A DNA stretch of 64,000 bases from Nilaparvata lugens (GCF_014356525.2 NC_052507.1:37870368-37934367); one strand, 5' to 3'; positions 23,969-38,476 are shown, numbered from the stretch's first letter. The notes: generated from the sequence alone by a model not told the origin. Numbers and translations are program-made.

Positions 23969-26900
23969 GACTAAAACAACATACGATACGATAAGCGAAG
24001 CTATTCAAACTCAGCTTCTTAGCGATCAGTTAAAACAACCATCATTTACTCATTTCAGTGGTGCGAAATATGAATGGAACATGACTTTATACATTTTTTT
24101 ACAGGTGAGTTGAAATGCTACATCGCCCTGTACAGCCTACTACGTAATTGGATGACAGGAAACCCATTTGGTGAGAAAATTTAACAAACTATATTTTCGT
24201 ATAACTTTTTATTCAAACTATTTTTTTAATAACTCCGGTAATTTTATGTCGCATGATAGATGTAGAATTTGGAGGGTTATGAGAGCGGATTGATGAATTT
24301 AACCGTTTCAGATGCGATATGAGAATTGTTTCATATGTTATGTCTAGGAATTCCTAAAAGCAATGTGTTTTCCTCAACTCAACTTACTTTGTAAACTCAA
24401 GTACTGTGGAAGACAAAATTTCATGTATTAGTTATAAGGATGCATCTTTATCATTTCATGCAATCTATACATAAAATGATAGCTATTTCTTGGTAGCTAT
24501 TTCACCTAGAACTTAATGTTTTTCACCTATAATAATGTTTTCACCTCAATATAATTTGGCCTTATCCTTGTTTCATGGTTACTCCATGGTAGTGGTTTTA
24601 GAAAAAATTATTCTCGAGAAATACAATGAGATTATCTAAATGCATTATCTACCAAGATTTTTTTTCGGTGTCAAGATTTGAAAGCTCTCATCACGTAAAA
24701 ACTCTGTAGACATTTTCCTCTCTTCTTCACCTGGAAGAGTAAAGAAAGTGAGCTCTTCTAGCTAATTAGTGATATTAGTATCATTAAATGAGAGGAGCTA
24801 GATGGCTTTCTTGGAAGTCAATATTCTTTTGAATTAATTGAAATAATTCCACCTCAGTCCTTCAAAAACAGAGATTCTCTTGAAAAGGGGTTCTTCATTA
24901 GCAGGTCCTTATTAAACTTGGAGTGGCATCGTGCAATGGATGGTCCTGTCTCATCAACAAAGATTCTATTTCATGTCTTTAGGAGGCAGTCTTCTCCTTC
25001 TAAAGGAGGCAGTCTTTTAGATTCCTGTCACCCTTGTCCTCCGATTTCAAGAAAAGTGTTTCTATTCTTTGTAAAGCGATCAAGGAAATAAGAAGACTTG
25101 CAAAGTATTATTCTACAGACAGGCTATTTTGAAATAATGCGTTTCAAAATACTAAACATGTATATTTCATTAAACATGTATATTATACGTGTATATCAAC
25201 ATGTATATTTCATTAAACGTGTATATTTCAAAATATATAGGCTATTTTGAAATAATATTTTTCATATTCTTGAATGATAATGTCCTTGCGTATTGAATGC
25301 GATCATTTCATCGCTTCAACTGATTTACTTTTTGAATGTTTCATCCAACAAGAAAAACGTAAGTGATTGTTTACTGAAATCCAAAGAGGAATCCCAACAA
25401 ATATTAATAAAATAACATTATCATTCCTATCCCACAATGAACTGTGGGTAACCTATGTATGTATTTCTGATAAATCTCGAAATCAACTACTTTCCAACAT
25501 GGTGCCGGGATGAAACTTGATAGGATAATTTGAAATGAGGAACGAGGCAGTCATCCGTTTCCATCATTGAAACTTTTCTGAACGAAAGTTCTGGCTTCGA
25601 AAGTATGAAGTTGTTTACATTCGAGTTTAGTAAGCCTATAGCGCTATAATCAACTTGTAGCTAGCGAAAGTTTTAACTTCATGTATTAATACCGAAACTC
25701 TCAAATACCTAACTTCGTATACAAGCCTGTTTAATATACTAAATCAGTTCCGAGAACAAGGTTTTAATTGGAATAAGAGTTGTTGAGCATAACTTAGATA
25801 CTTCTATCCATTTCACGAAAAAACACATTGATATTTTCTATCAGACATTAAGAAATATTGTATTCAAAATCAAAAACCAAGTACATATTAAGGAAACCGA
25901 ATTATTCTACCTTACCCGAATTCCTGCATAGTTAATCGTTTAGATAAACAATATTTACATTCATAATTATTCTGGATTTTATCATAGTCTAAATTGGAGA
26001 GTAGTTCTCTTTATCTTAGATGGATGTTACAAATAAGATTAGTAATCGAAATTATAGATTTATAATATAATACAGAAGTATAATTTATAATTTGAAGTTG
26101 ATACAGAACAGTGATAAGCCAGCTTTATCCAAATAATTAAAAACAAGATCCTCGCTTTGTCTTGTAATCAATGAAAGCACAAGTCTATTCTGAAGATTTT
26201 TAGTAGATCTTTCTTTGAGAAACAATTTTTTATCAAATGCTTTGAGATTTTGAGAAGTGATTGAAATATCTGTACTCCATTTACCTTGGGTAGGTATAGT
26301 ATGTAAATAGTTCTTACAAACCTTCAGGGGGAATGAACTATTTCACTTGGAAATTCATAAGAAATCCATTCTAGATTGAATTTGAAAAAAATGAATATTC
26401 CTGTGGGAAACAGTACATTTTCACTCACCATCTACAGCAGCAGCCAGCAATAAACAATCCCATTCCATGAAGATATATTAGAATTAGGTCACGAAACTAC
26501 TCTTCCAAGCTACTTTGGTTTACATTTATTGCGTAGGCTACTCTCACAGCCTTCCACTCTCCAATCACGGCATACAAAACAGCAAAATAATAGAAATATC
26601 CCAACTAGCTGGGAGTAGAATGTTGAATCCCCCTACCGTAACGGTCCCAAAAAACATTCAGAACTGGTCCAAGTGTGGAAGTTTTTTCTCTAAAAGATGT
26701 TTGAATGCAAGCTATTCCGTTATGCTGACACTCATAAGGGCCTAAGGGGGAGGGCAATGGTCCCTAGTGTCACATTTCGAAATACACGGAATATTTTTTT
26801 GAAGGGAAAAGTTTCAGCTCTGGAACATTTCGGGCAAAAAGTTGAATTGAGCACAGTTGTTCAGGGCTCGTATTGTTCTGAATAGCATTCGGCTAGGCTA

Positions 26901-28319
26901 TTGAATATAAATTATGCTATTAGGCTGATAACAAGAAATATGAGTAGTTTTAGAAAAGGGGCTGCATATTTTCACTTTCGAAGTGCTTCAGCTTTGCTTA
27001 TTTTGCTTCAGGAACGGTTTTCTTATCAATAATGCCCTAATAGCCCCATTATTACTTGTACAAATTTCTCCATGGAATTCTACTTTGCTATGATATTCTT
27101 CCAATGAGAATATCTGCTGTTGAAGGTGAAACTCTAATTCACATCAGTCATATCTACAGAATATTATCCACAGGAATATTGTTGTCTTTTCTCCATGGAG
27201 CCCATAAATACGATGATTCTTACCATCATTTCTGTGTTAAATCGCACTTACCGTTTTCCACTTTTTAGGTTACCTATTTATTTTGTTTTTAGGTTAATTG
27301 ACGATGTTGATCGATCAGCTGTCATTTTTTTTAAGTGTCTGCAACTCACTGCCTTTTGTATCGCAGTTGAGAATTCATGGCCGCTTGTAGTTTCGTTTTT
27401 GTCTCAATTTTGTCTTTTAGATTTTCTTATAGATAAATAATCCATATTCACTTCTTGTAATCATTTTCAATTATATTTTACAAATAGATTGTCTCTCATT
27501 ATATTAGTGTTATTGTCAGTTATGTGTTGACAGTATTTTGAGTCACATAGTCATTTCCTTTTTTTGCTTCTTTGGTTCCGAGCCTAAACGTTACTTCGTT
27601 CTTCCGGCTTGTTCCTGTCTCTTGTGCACTAACTTTTCGAAGTCCCAAATGTTTCTTCAAAACTTCAAGTATTTCTATGAATTATGGTCACTGTTAGCAT
27701 TGATTTCGACAAATCAATCTGTGCTATACATCTCGCCGTTCACCGATTCAAAATTGATTCATTAGTTTTTGATTTATCTCCATTTCAAGTTTTCATGTGC
27801 GTCACAATCTTGCAGTGTACATGAACTTTTTCTTCAGTGTTGAGACCTCTTCATTCATTCATTGTTCAATCCAAATTCATCGTATGTTTTGGATCTCGCA
27901 TCTAGCTTGCAATTTTGAATTTTTGCAATGCTAATCTTTGGAGAATTGATTTCTTCTTTCACATCGTTTTGTATCTGGGAACGCTACTACCATACGTTCG
28001 GATTCAATCTCGCCATCGCCTTTGGAGTGTCCTCGTCGGAGTTTCATCGGTTTCTTATAACAGTGAGGGGTTCACTGTTGTCAGCCTAGAGTCGTCCTGG
28101 ATTCCTGCTGGTCTCCAGAATCTTGGTTTGAGTGTTTTCTACCAATTTTAAAGCTTTCATCTTTCATTGGTGATTGTATTCTTTTGGTTTTAGAATTGAC
28201 AATAATCAGTAACCTTCATTTTGAATAATTGTTAGCTTATTTGTTTTTCAATTATTAATTCACTCATTTTCATTTTGATTTCTAAAAATTTTAATAGTCT
28301 CAAACTCATTCAATTATAT
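23969..28319. other. Unassigned 4.35 kb, no gene recognised
   Basis: I could not recognise any gene or transposon. Between about 25120 and 25260 there is a local imperfect repetition (GGCTATTTTGAAATAAT at both ends, ATGTATATTTCATTAAAC twice inside). Small open frames on plus at 26515-28151 show no domain. This may be unique host intergenic or intronic DNA. Confidence 0.5.
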
Positions 28320-28567
28320 ATACAAATACAAATTCAAATTTATTCACACTCATAAATACATATACAGAAACCAAATAGAGTCTAGCTTGACAAATACAAC
28401 AATAATCCATATAAAATTTAATAATAGATTGTAAGTAATAGTATATAATATAATAATATATAATATAATATTAATGTGAACAATAACTGCTCACAAAGTG
28501 CTTCATGAAGCACTTGTCCGTGAGCAGGAGTTGAGGTTTAATCGGATATAGGAGGAGAAAAAAGCCT

Positions 28568-28568
<1 letters not shown>

Positions 28569-28606
<38 letters not shown>

Positions 28607-28607
28607 T
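28569..28607. repeat. (AC)n microsatellite
   Basis: An AC run with one AAAC interruption, inside the 3' untranslated part of the minus-strand LINE. Confidence 0.9.
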
Positions 28608-28936
28608 TCAATCGCCATCATCAAGTAATTTTATTGATTGATTGTAGCATTTCCTCTCTTTAAATATACTTATATTATGAAATGTAGTTAAAAATGCGAA
28701 AAAAATGGGAGGAAGAATCACCAGTATAATTTTTTCAACATAATTCATGACAAGAGAGGGAAAAAAATGAAAAATAAAAGATGAGACATAACAGCGATAA
28801 ATAAAACAATGTTTGCAGATCAAAGCACAAAGCAAAGGTTAAACTTCAAAGGATACAGAAGTAACTACAGTAAAAAGACCATACTACACTGAAATTCATA
28901 TTCAATAATGGATTAGATATTAGCACCATGTGTTTC

Positions 28937-31044
28937 TCAGCTTACTACTTTGAATAAGTCTTCTACTTCTAATGGTGAATGAAGCCATAGCCAACTCTTC
29001 GTCTGTTTTAGGAATTTCTTGAGATTCTGTAGCTTTCTAATCTCATCTGGGAGAATATTGAAGAATTTAGGTCCAAGGAATAAAAAGCATCTCTGGAAGG
29101 TAGTGCTATTTAGTTTGGGGAGTCTGATTAGCATCCTTGTAGTTTGCCTAGTTATCTGCTGATTTTGTTCAAGATTCCCCCATTTGATTCCTATCCCCAC
29201 TCATTTTATAAAACAAAGATAAAACTTTCAGTACATACATGTATCTGAAAGGTAGAATTCCAAAAAACCTGAATATTGGGAAAGTATGCGTTCGTCTATT
29301 AGCTCCAAACATTATTCTAACAATTGATTTTTGTAGGACTATAAGATTTTTAAAATGAGACATGAAGGTAGATGCATAACATGAGATTCCGTATTCCAGC
29401 CTACTATTGAAGAAAGAGAAATACATTACATGAAGAATATTTACAGGGAAGAATTGACGCAGTTGATAGAAAGTCCTAACCAAGTATAAGAGGTACCCTT
29501 TTACTTTATTCACATGCAAATCCCAATTTAGACTTTGATCCGATATTAGCCCAAGATATTTAATGGAGTCAGATTGTTGAATTACCTCACAGTCACAACT
29601 CACAGATCTGCAACCGACCTGATGATACCTGACAGGATCAGTGAAACTAAATGGTGATGATAATGAAAAGTTTATATAGGAAGTCTTGCTCGCATTTAGT
29701 GCTAGTTTGTTACAGTTGAACCAGCATCGCAAATCAAACAAATCCAGCTGCATCATTTCATGCAGTTCTTCTTCATTTTTAGCAGAATACGCTAGGGCTG
29801 TGTCATCGGCAAAAGATGTAATTGATCCAACAAATGTGTGGGAAAACAAATCATTTATGAAGACTAAAAACAATATACGGCCCAAAACGGATCCTTGTGG
29901 AACGCCGTATTTAACTGTTGTCAGCTCACTATCACAACCCGAAATAGACACATACTGCTTTCTATCCATCAAGTATGATTTTAACCACATGTTGGTAACA
30001 CCACGGACACCAGCAGCATGAAGCTTATTCAACAAGGTGCTGTGTTCAACTGTGTCGAAAGCCTTTCGGATGTCCAAGAATAGACCAGATGTTCTATTTT
30101 TATGTGGTATGTTGATGCTGTGATAAATATCTGACATAAACTTATATAATGCCTGTTCTGTATTCAAGCCCTCCTGAAATCCAAATTGGTTTCTATTAAA
30201 ATAGTTCACTTTATTGAAGAAGCTCATTAATCTTTTCTTAAAAAGTTTCTCTAGAATTTTTGAGAACACTGAAAGCAGTGAGATGGGTCTTAATTTGAAA
30301 TTTCTCTATTCGATCCACTCTTAAAAATAGGTATTACCTTAGCTGTTTTTAGATTTGATGGGAAATGGCCATTCAAAAAGCTGGCATTAAAAATTTGACA
30401 AAGAACAGGAACAATAGCATAAGCTATAGATTTTATTAAACTGGAGGGAATATTATCAGGACCTGGAGATTTTCCATTTTCAATTTATTTATTTCAGTTA
30501 GTAGTTCTTGATAGCTAATAGGATTTAAGGAAAAAGAATTTTGGATAAAATCACTTTTAAATTTTCTATCATGATTTTCTCTCATGGATTCATCTGGGTC
30601 ATGTATTGAAGAAACTATTTCATCAGATATATTTATGAAGTATTCATTGAATTGTTAGCCAGAACGTTTCCATCTGTTATTAGATTATCTCCACAATGCA
30701 GATGGATCGACTTTCGTTTGGAAACTGATTTACTGCATGATTATTTATAATTTCCCATTTTTTTTACAGGAAAGGTATTCAAGTTGGAATAAAATTTATT
30801 CTTTTGATTTTTTATTAATTTATTTATGTTATTTTTTGCAGCCAAGTACTTAAATACGGGGAGATTTTCTATGCGCTTTATAGAGTTTATCACTATGCTT
30901 AATTGCTAGGCAGAGCCCATCTGTCATCCACGGTTTTAGACGCTTAACATTTTTGACAAGCCTCTGGCTTGAACGAGTGCACTGCTTTATATACGCCAGC
31001 AGACTATCCATGATTTTGGTTATCCATAAAGTCTTTAATCTCAT
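28937..31044 (-). pseudogene. LINE reverse transcriptase, frameshifted
   Basis: The main open part (30269-29169) carries QFGFQEG at residues 28-34, the first catalytic block FLDIRKAFDTV (Asp near residue 66), GVPQGSVLG at 122-130 and the catalytic FADD at 153-156, then KYLGLISDQSLNWD. Upstream, in other frames, are KRLKPWMTDGL (about 30930), SPGPDNIPSSLI (about 30460) and KTAKVIPIFKSGS (about 30330). Downstream, after a frame change near 29190, the C-terminal part (FLGPKFFNILPDEIRKLQNL) continues to 28937. At least two frame changes and the missing 5' end make it inactive as sequenced. The catalytic residues themselves are intact. Confidence 0.88.
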
Positions 31045-31050
31045 GATTTC

Positions 31051-33879
31051 AAATTCATATTGTCTTATTGTAAATCAATCTTTTAATATTTCAAAGTATT
31101 GAAAGTGTTTAAACATCACTCCTGTATCTTGTCATTATTTAAATTCAAGCAAGCAATTAGAACCATTCTTTTACTTGTATTTTACTAATATTGTATTTTT
31201 ATTAGTTTCCTTTGTGTCAGTTCAGTCTCTTGATTCTTGCACCTTTGCAGATCTTGTCTTATGTATCGATTATTACCCTAACTTTGTGACTACTCTGTTG
31301 TTCAGCTTATCCATTCTAAATTTATTGTAGAACTTTTGTAATCGTTCATCATTTGTTTGATTTTGAACTTTTTTTCTTATAAAACTTTTCATTACAAATT
31401 TTGCTGATTCAGTTTTTAATTACTCTTGTATTTGTTACTTGAGCACCTTTTCAATTTGAGCATTTTAATATTCAGTAACTTTCATTATTCATCAAGCCTG
31501 TTGTTTAATTTTGTTTTAATCATTCACTATTCTAAATTTCTCATAGCTCTCTCAGTTTATTATTTGCACTACAAACATTTCAATTAAATTTGTGATTATA
31601 TTCAACCTTTCATTGGGTATTTTTTATTTCAATCTCAATCCTGAGTTACAATTTGCTGTACATGCCAATTTGCTTTCATTCAATACATATTATGTAAGCA
31701 CATTGGATTTTTCCTCCTTTCAAATTTATATGTGGATTTTGTTAGTCTCTGATTACTTTACTAAATTTCATAACCTACAAATTCACACTTTATACAGTCC
31801 ACTCTTTTGCTTTGACAAATTTCACATCTGATAAATTGGCAGCTCATACATCAAATATAAATTATACAAATAGAATATAATTATACTTTATTGATATTGA
31901 TCATGAGTTATATTAACATATATTTTTTCAATCACCAATAACACATCCCGATTCTAATCAAAATGTGAGAATCATCCTGCAAATTGTGATACTAGTTAGT
32001 CGGCTTTAACATTACAAGAACATTATAAATATGAACATGACATCTTTTCAAATCGATTGTTGATTCCTTTTTCTAGAGCCTGTTGAATGTATAGTTCCCG
32101 TTTCTAATTTCTAAAGAAATACTAGCTATTTTACACCCTAATCGATTTAAGCTAAACTGAAACTAAAAGGAGCAGCAGTGTTATTAACAGAGAATTCCAA
32201 TAGTTATGATAAGTGGGAGTGGCTCAGTGGCTTATCCAGGCCAATGGCAAAAGTTCATTGATTGATATTCAAAATTATATGTTGCTCAATACCATTATAT
32301 TTATATCCTGCTCCTTTACCTTTATTCCGGTTTATCACATATTGATAATGGTACTACGACCAAAACCAATTCACTCTAATAATATGTGGTCGTGTCAGTT
32401 TGAAAATTATTCCTTCTAGATTACATCCAGCGAAATTATATGTATCTCAGATATTTCCAGCATTCCTTTTCCAAAGTGCAATTTTATCTATTGATCTCTT
32501 CATCAGTTCCAATTATTCAAATTCACAGTAGTGTTTGTGCCATTATTTTATGGGGGTGGGGGTGCATCATTCATGCGAAAGTGAGGAGCAGGTACCAAGC
32601 AGCTTTTAGTCGTACTAGGCGTCACAAGCTGACTCATACAACATTGATGAGTATGATGGTGAATTGAACAGGCATGATAAGGTGAGGGTTGACTTTCCAA
32701 AGGTGTCCTTTCCAGGGGGAATATTCCAGTCACCAGTCTCTCTAAAACCTCCTTATCTTTTCTTGTATTTCCCTCTTTCCTTTGTTGAACATTCTCTAAA
32801 CTTCTCCACATTTTTTCACTCGGTTTTTCGTCTCTTATTTCCTGTTTCCCCATTATCGTATTATCAAATAAGCTCCTTTCTCTTTCCCGTTCCCCTTCTC
32901 ACCCTTATCCTTCTCTTTCGTTCTCATTATTCCTCACTCTCAACATTCTATCTCCGTTTCTTGCATTATTTCCTCCATTTCCATCTGTCAGCTATTTAAG
33001 GTTGACTCGTCATATTGCTCATTCATTCTTCCTGTATTTCTTTCATTCTTCTCTCTTCTCACGTTCTATATACATCCTCGCCTCATTCTCCTACTTCTTT
33101 ATTAATGTATTTCCTTTTTAAAGTTTTCAATTTTTGACTTGCCACCTTATTCTAATTGAAACTATACTACCAGATTTTATTCTTCTCTTTTTTTTATAAT
33201 CCCTTCTATTTTTTCTGTCACTAATTATCTTCCTCTATTCTCTTTTCTTTTTCTACATCCCTCCTTCTCTCTCCCACACCCTCTCTCTCTTTCTCTCATT
33301 CTCTCTTTATCTTTCGTTCCTCTTCCTCTTCTGTATTCCTCTAATTTCTCTTTTTATTCCCTCTTTTCCTTCCTCTGCCCTTCCTACTGCCTTTCCATTC
33401 TTCATCCGCTCTTTCCTCATTCGAATACCCGACTCTATTTCTACCTCTCCTCTCTCCTATTTTTCATGATTCTCCCACTTTTCTCTAGCTTAGTAATAAA
33501 TAATCCTCTCTTCACCTATTCTCCCATCCTTGTCTCTCTTCTCCAAAGTGCTTCAACAAAATGTTAATGCTGGCCTACATTCCCATATTCTCTCCTTGTC
33601 GAAGAAAACTCGTCTCTAGAGAATGGTCGCCTAAATCGACGTTCTAAATTTGTTATCTGGCCCTCATCAATAAATCATTATCCATCCAAACTATTTGACG
33701 TCTCGACAGCTAGTGACATTATTTCACGTTTTGAGGGACGTACATAGTAGTAGTGACTGAAAATTCTCTCGATTCGACATAAAAATACTTTTTATATTTG
33801 GATTTTTCATAATGTTATTACCAGATGACTTTTCTTAAGGGAATCCCTGTCCCTTATTCCATGAAGAATGAGTTCAAAG
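31051..33879. other. Unassigned; pyrimidine-rich part at 32690-33570
   Basis: No gene recognised. From about 32690 to 33570 the plus strand is strongly pyrimidine-rich (many CTTCTC, TTCCTC and CTCTCT runs), which produces spurious open frames such as 32664-32999. Between 31051 and 32690 I see only AT-rich sequence. Confidence 0.5.
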
Positions 33880-34225
33880 GGGTCGATGTCAAACGAGGCA
33901 AACGACAGAAGAGTCCTGCGACAGTCGAGACCAGCGACGGTAGACACCGGCGATATTCGAGGCCAGCGACGGTAGAGGACTCCTGAAAAAGCGGCCTCAA
34001 ATGTCGCCTGCGTTAGGCGACAGTTGAGGCCATTCTAATGTTGTACAGCCCCGACAGTCGAGACCTGCGACGGCAGAGGACTCCTGAGAAAGTGGCCTCA
34101 AATGTCGCCTGCGTTAGGCGACAGTTGAGGCCTCTCTAATTTCTGTACACTCCCGACAGTCGAGACCTGCGACCGTAGAGGACTCCTGAAAAAGAGGCCT
34201 CAACTGTCGCCTGCGCTAGGCTCTC
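33880..34225 (+). repeat. Tandem ~101 bp palindromic repeat, upstream array
   Basis: Three repeat units with a period of about 101 bp. Each carries GACAGTCGAGACC, GACGGTAGAGGACTCCTGA and an imperfect hairpin from GCCTCAA through TGTCGCCT, loop GCGTT, AGGCGACA, to TTGAGGC (33994-34030 and 34095-34131; a third begins at 34197 and is cut at 34221). The array sits about 140 bp upstream of the PHD-type ORF1. The same units occur downstream at 39402-39662. It could be a tandem promoter in the 5' untranslated region, or a dispersed palindromic repeat into which the LINE inserted. Confidence 0.8.
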
Positions 34226-34364
34226 CAGAATGGTAGACAGCACCAAAAGAATATTAACATTTAATTTTCGCCTCATTAACAGTACGCCTCTGGCAGTTGA
34301 ATGAGTAACATCGATTGTTAACAGCTCCGTGTTATTAACCAGTTTTTTATCAATTTAAATCATT

Positions 34365-35427
34365 ATGCAGTGTTCAAAATGTGACAGTGATGTTCCGGAA
34401 CAGGACCTTATTTTTTGTTGTGTTTGTAAAAAATATTTACATTTCGTGTGTGAACTTATTAACGAAAAAAACTTTCGTAAAATGTCAAATGACACTAGAA
34501 GTAAATGGAAATGTATAGTGTGTAAGTCGGTGGCAGTATCGGGTAAGCAGCAGAAGCAGATAAGCAGTGCAGACGGCGCCAGTGCGGGTGACAAGCGGCA
34601 TTGTCTACTGTGGTTGAGGCGGGGGTCGCGGTGTCAACACAGAGTGCCGCCGCTCCGTCTACCTTCACTTCTACTAGTGGTAGGCCTACAACTACTCTCT
34701 CACAGGCTGACCTTCAAGCGATCGGCCAAGTTGTTAAACAGCTGATTCAATCGGAGTTGCCGCCAGATTTCAAAACTGACTTCGCTGAGTTTAAAAAATC
34801 GATTCAATTCATTTCGGAGGAATTTGAAAGTTTCAAAATGATTTAACATCCATCAAGCTGGAGAATGAAAAAATTAAAAAGGACAATGAAAAATTGAAAA
34901 GTGATAATGAAAAACTGAAAACAGATATTGCGGACCTACAATCTTACAGTCGTAGAGATAATATTGTGGTTACCGGAATAACAGAAACAAATAACGAATG
35001 TGTCAATGAGGTTTTTAATATGCTTTCAAAAACGATTGGAAGTGAGTTAACTGCTAGAGACATAAGTGTTGCTCATCGCCTTCCCAGTAAGAAGAAAGAC
35101 AGCATCAAACCGATAGTAATTAAATTCGTACGTCGTCAAGATAAGATGTCATGGATGGGTCATTTTCGTCTAGCATCTTCGCAGGACAATAGTGGGGCTG
35201 GTATATCGGCGAAAAACATTTCAGCTGTTCTACCTGAAACAAGGGTGATGGCTTACGAACATTTGATACCTTCAACGCTTGAACTGCTAAATACGACCAG
35301 AACAATCGCTCGGGAGAAAGGATATCGCTTTGTGTGGGTACGTGATGGTAATATTCTTGTCAAAAAAGACGAAACCAGTAAGAATGTTTTACATATTAAA
35401 AGTGATGTGGACCTTTCTAAGATGTAA
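34365..35427 (+). pseudogene. LINE ORF1 with PHD finger, frameshifted
   Basis: The first segment (34365 to about 34590) has a complete Cys4-His-Cys3 PHD pattern: C3, C6, C18, C21, H26, C29, C50, C53, with W48 two residues before the last Cys pair. A frame change near 34595 leads into a Ser/Thr/Ala-rich linker and LSQADLQAIGQVVKQL (34601-34846). Another change near 34850 leads into a charged coiled coil (EKLKKDNEKLKSDNEKLK) and a domain with SYSRRDNIVVTGI, AHRLPSKK, PIVIKF and FVWVRDGNILVKK (34894-35427). The last domain resembles the RNA-binding ORF1 domain found in many insect LINEs. It would bind element RNA, and the PHD finger may contact chromatin or protein partners (inference). Confidence 0.8.
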
Positions 35428-35472
35428 GTACTAAAGACTTGTTTAACAATGAACAGTAAAATAATTTTATTA

Positions 35473-38400
35473 TGGACATTTTTGAAAATTTAGATGAATT
35501 CGATGAAGTTGAGACATTATGTTTGAATAACTCTAATGATTATTACAATATTATTTCTAATCAACCCAGTGTAATTTTGATATAATTCATAGTAATATCA
35601 GATTCATTGGGAAGAATTTAGACGAGTTCTGTTTAGAATTTGCTAATGTATTGCCATTTATAGACATGATTGTATTATCTGAGACGGGTCACCAAGGTGT
35701 TAGGCCCATAGGGTGTGATATACCTGGTTTTAATCAGTACTATTCAATGAATCACACAAATAGAAATGGGGGTGTAGTAGTTTACTTGAAAAAAGATTAT
35801 GATCATGTTCATGTGCGGGAATGCACAATAGTTGGGGCTAGTTGTCTCGTGATAGAGCTGAAAATTTTTGAGGAGGAGTGGGTTATTGTTTGTGCTTACA
35901 GATCACCTAATGATAATTGCCAGGACTTTGTTAACTCTTTAGCTGAGCTGCTTTCGAATTTAAATTTAGGAAAAAATATTATATTTGTAGGAGATATAAA
36001 TATTGATATCTTGAATAATAGAAATAACATCCACACTGAATCTTATTTGAATTTATTGAACGAAAATGGGCTTATATCTTATGTGAATTGTTTTACAAGG
36101 GTTCCATTTCAGGGAACACCTTCGTGTTTAGATCATTATTTCGGTAATGTTCACACTAATAAGCACATTGAACCCATGGTATTGAAGACTTGTATTACTG
36201 ATCACTATGTTACTTCTCTTAGGGTTCGTTGTGAAATAGACTTGACTAACAATGCTGCTCAGTTGCCACTTGTTGCCACCAGGCTCGATTATGATAGGCT
36301 TTTGTCTCTTATCCAGTCTGAGGGCTGGCAGTCTGTATTTTCTAGTAGGGATGTTAATGTTTCAACAGATAACTTTGTAGCAACTCTACAAAGCTATATT
36401 GAAAAATCCACTATAAATGTAGCCAAATCTAGTTCGAGGTTTAAAAAAATCAAGCCATGGATTACTCAAGGTTTAGTATTTTCTATTAGAAGAAAGCAAG
36501 CTCTATTTAACAAATGTAAAAAGGAACCATTCAATTTAAATCTGAGAAATTATTTTAGAAGTTATCGAAATAGATTGACAGTCCTTATTAGAGAAGCTAA
36601 ACGATTGTATTATAGCAGAAAAATTGAGGAGGCTGGAAATGATGTAAAACGGACTTGGAATGTAGTTAGGGAGGTAGCTGGTTGTAAAATAAGGAAGGAG
36701 TGTTTGGAAGAAATTGAAATTGATGGTAATGTCTATAGTGCTAGGGATAATCCCAATATATGTGCTAATGCTTTTAACGATTTTTTCATCTCTATAGGAG
36801 AGAAAATGGTACAAAATATTCCTAGTGAGCCTGGTGACGATTTGCAACCAGACAATCCCCACAATCCGCAAGATTATTTTACTTTTCAATATGTATCAGA
36901 GACTGAGGTTGTGGAGGCGATCGAGAGTCTTAGAGGTGCATCTGGGCCTGGTCATGATGGCATTACTGTATCTGTTTTAAAATCTGTTAAAAGTATTGTT
37001 GCCTCTCCACTCAAACACATTATTAATGTAAGTTTTGAACAAGGTATTTTTCCAGATTCTTTTAAAACAACTGTAGTAAAACCAATATTCAAATCACAAG
37101 ACAAAAGGAAAATTACCAACTATAGACCTATAAGTTTACTTTCGAATTTGGCTAAAATAATTGAAAAATGTGTAAAGAGACAGCTACATAATTTTTGGAA
37201 GTGAATAATATTCTGTCAAAAAATCAATTTGGTTTTAGAGAGGGGATGGGAACACAGGAAGCAATTGCTGCTTTTGTTCAAGAAACAATCTTAAACTTGG
37301 ATGTAGGTAGGAGACAAATAGCTATTTTTCTTGATCTTGCAAAAGCCTTTGATACAGTTTGCCATGATCGTCTACTTGATTGTCTCCGTAGCCTTGGTCT
37401 TGAGGATGTGGCACTGGGATGGTTTTGCAGTTATTTAAAGAATAGGCAACAATGTGTTAGAGTCAATAACACTGTTAGTGAATATAAATCTGTTAAAATG
37501 GGAATCCGCAGGGAACAGTGATTGGACCTTGCCTCTTCTGATCTATATTAATGACTTTTGTAACCTTAATTTAATCAATGGGAAAATATTGTCATTTGCA
37601 GACGATGCAGTTTTAATTTTTCATGAAGAAAACTGGGCTAGCACATATGACTCAGCTGCTAGGGGACTGGGAGAAGTAAAAAAATGGCTTGATAGAAGAA
37701 AACTGACTCTGAATTTGTCCAAAACAAAATACATCTCTTTTTCCTTGAATATACAGAATCAGCCAGTTAATATGTCACTTGTTTGCATTCTCCAAATTGT
37801 CTTAGTCATGTAGATTTAGGGTGTTCAGTTAATTGTAATAAAATAGAGAAGGTTAGCAGTATCAGATATCTTGGAGTAATGGTTGATCAGCATTTAAAGT
37901 GGGATGTACATTTGTCGCAGCTTACTACACGATCTAGAAAACTTATTTATTTATTTGTGAAATTACGTTCTGTTTTGCCTATGAAAGTCATGAAGATAGT
38001 GTATTATGCACTGGCACAGTCATTGCTCCAATATGGTATTGTGGGTTGGTGCATATACAAATGTTCTAAAACCAGTAAAAACAATACAAAATTTAATATT
38101 AAAAATTATTCTGAAAAAGAATAGAATGTATTCAACAAGATTGGCTTTTTTGGAATTTTCAGTTCTACCGATTAGACAGATATACCTGAAACACATCATA
38201 TTATATTATAAGAAGCTATCACTTTTTCATTTCATTAATAGAACGGATTGTGCTATTACAAGACGGGAGGAGTCAGGTCTGGTTACTGTTCCTAGATTAT
38301 TGACTACTGCTGGTCAGCGTAGCTTCATATATTTATCTCCATTATTTTTTAATATTCTTCCAAGTAATTTGAGAGGTTTACTCGCCCAAAAAAACTTTGG

Positions 38401-38476
38401 ACTACATTTGAAAAAGTATCTGGTTAGCTCTCATGGCTGGGATAGTGCCGAGAATTTCTGGATTACATTAGTATAG
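35473..38476 (+). pseudogene. LINE ORF2 (endonuclease plus RT), frameshifted
   Basis: Starts at an ATG at 35473. The frame changes near 35578 and then stays open to 37203. The endonuclease part shows LSETG, YRSPN, VGDINID and ITDHYV, the usual blocks of an apurinic-like endonuclease. The RT part follows: GPGHDGITVSVL, KPIFKS, NYRPISLLSNLAKI, QFGFREG, FLDLAKAFDTV (about 37330), a PQGTVIGP block broken by a frame change near 37512, FADDAVLIF at about 37597, and RYLGVMVDQHLKW. Further frame changes occur near 37203, 37800 and 38080, with a stop at 38476. The product would nick target DNA and reverse-transcribe the element RNA there. Catalytic boxes are present but the frame is broken at least five times. 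Confidence 0.88.

Larger units (their letters stand above)
28320..31050 (-). mobile_element. 5'-truncated LINE (CR1/Jockey type)
   Basis: On minus the element starts inside ORF2, in the linker between endonuclease and RT (31044), runs through the RT and its C-terminal region to a stop at 28937, and ends with an untranslated stretch. The terminus is GTGAATAAATTTGAATTTG near 28330-28360. An AC microsatellite (28569-28607) sits in the 3' untranslated part. ORF1 and the endonuclease are missing. Confidence 0.85.
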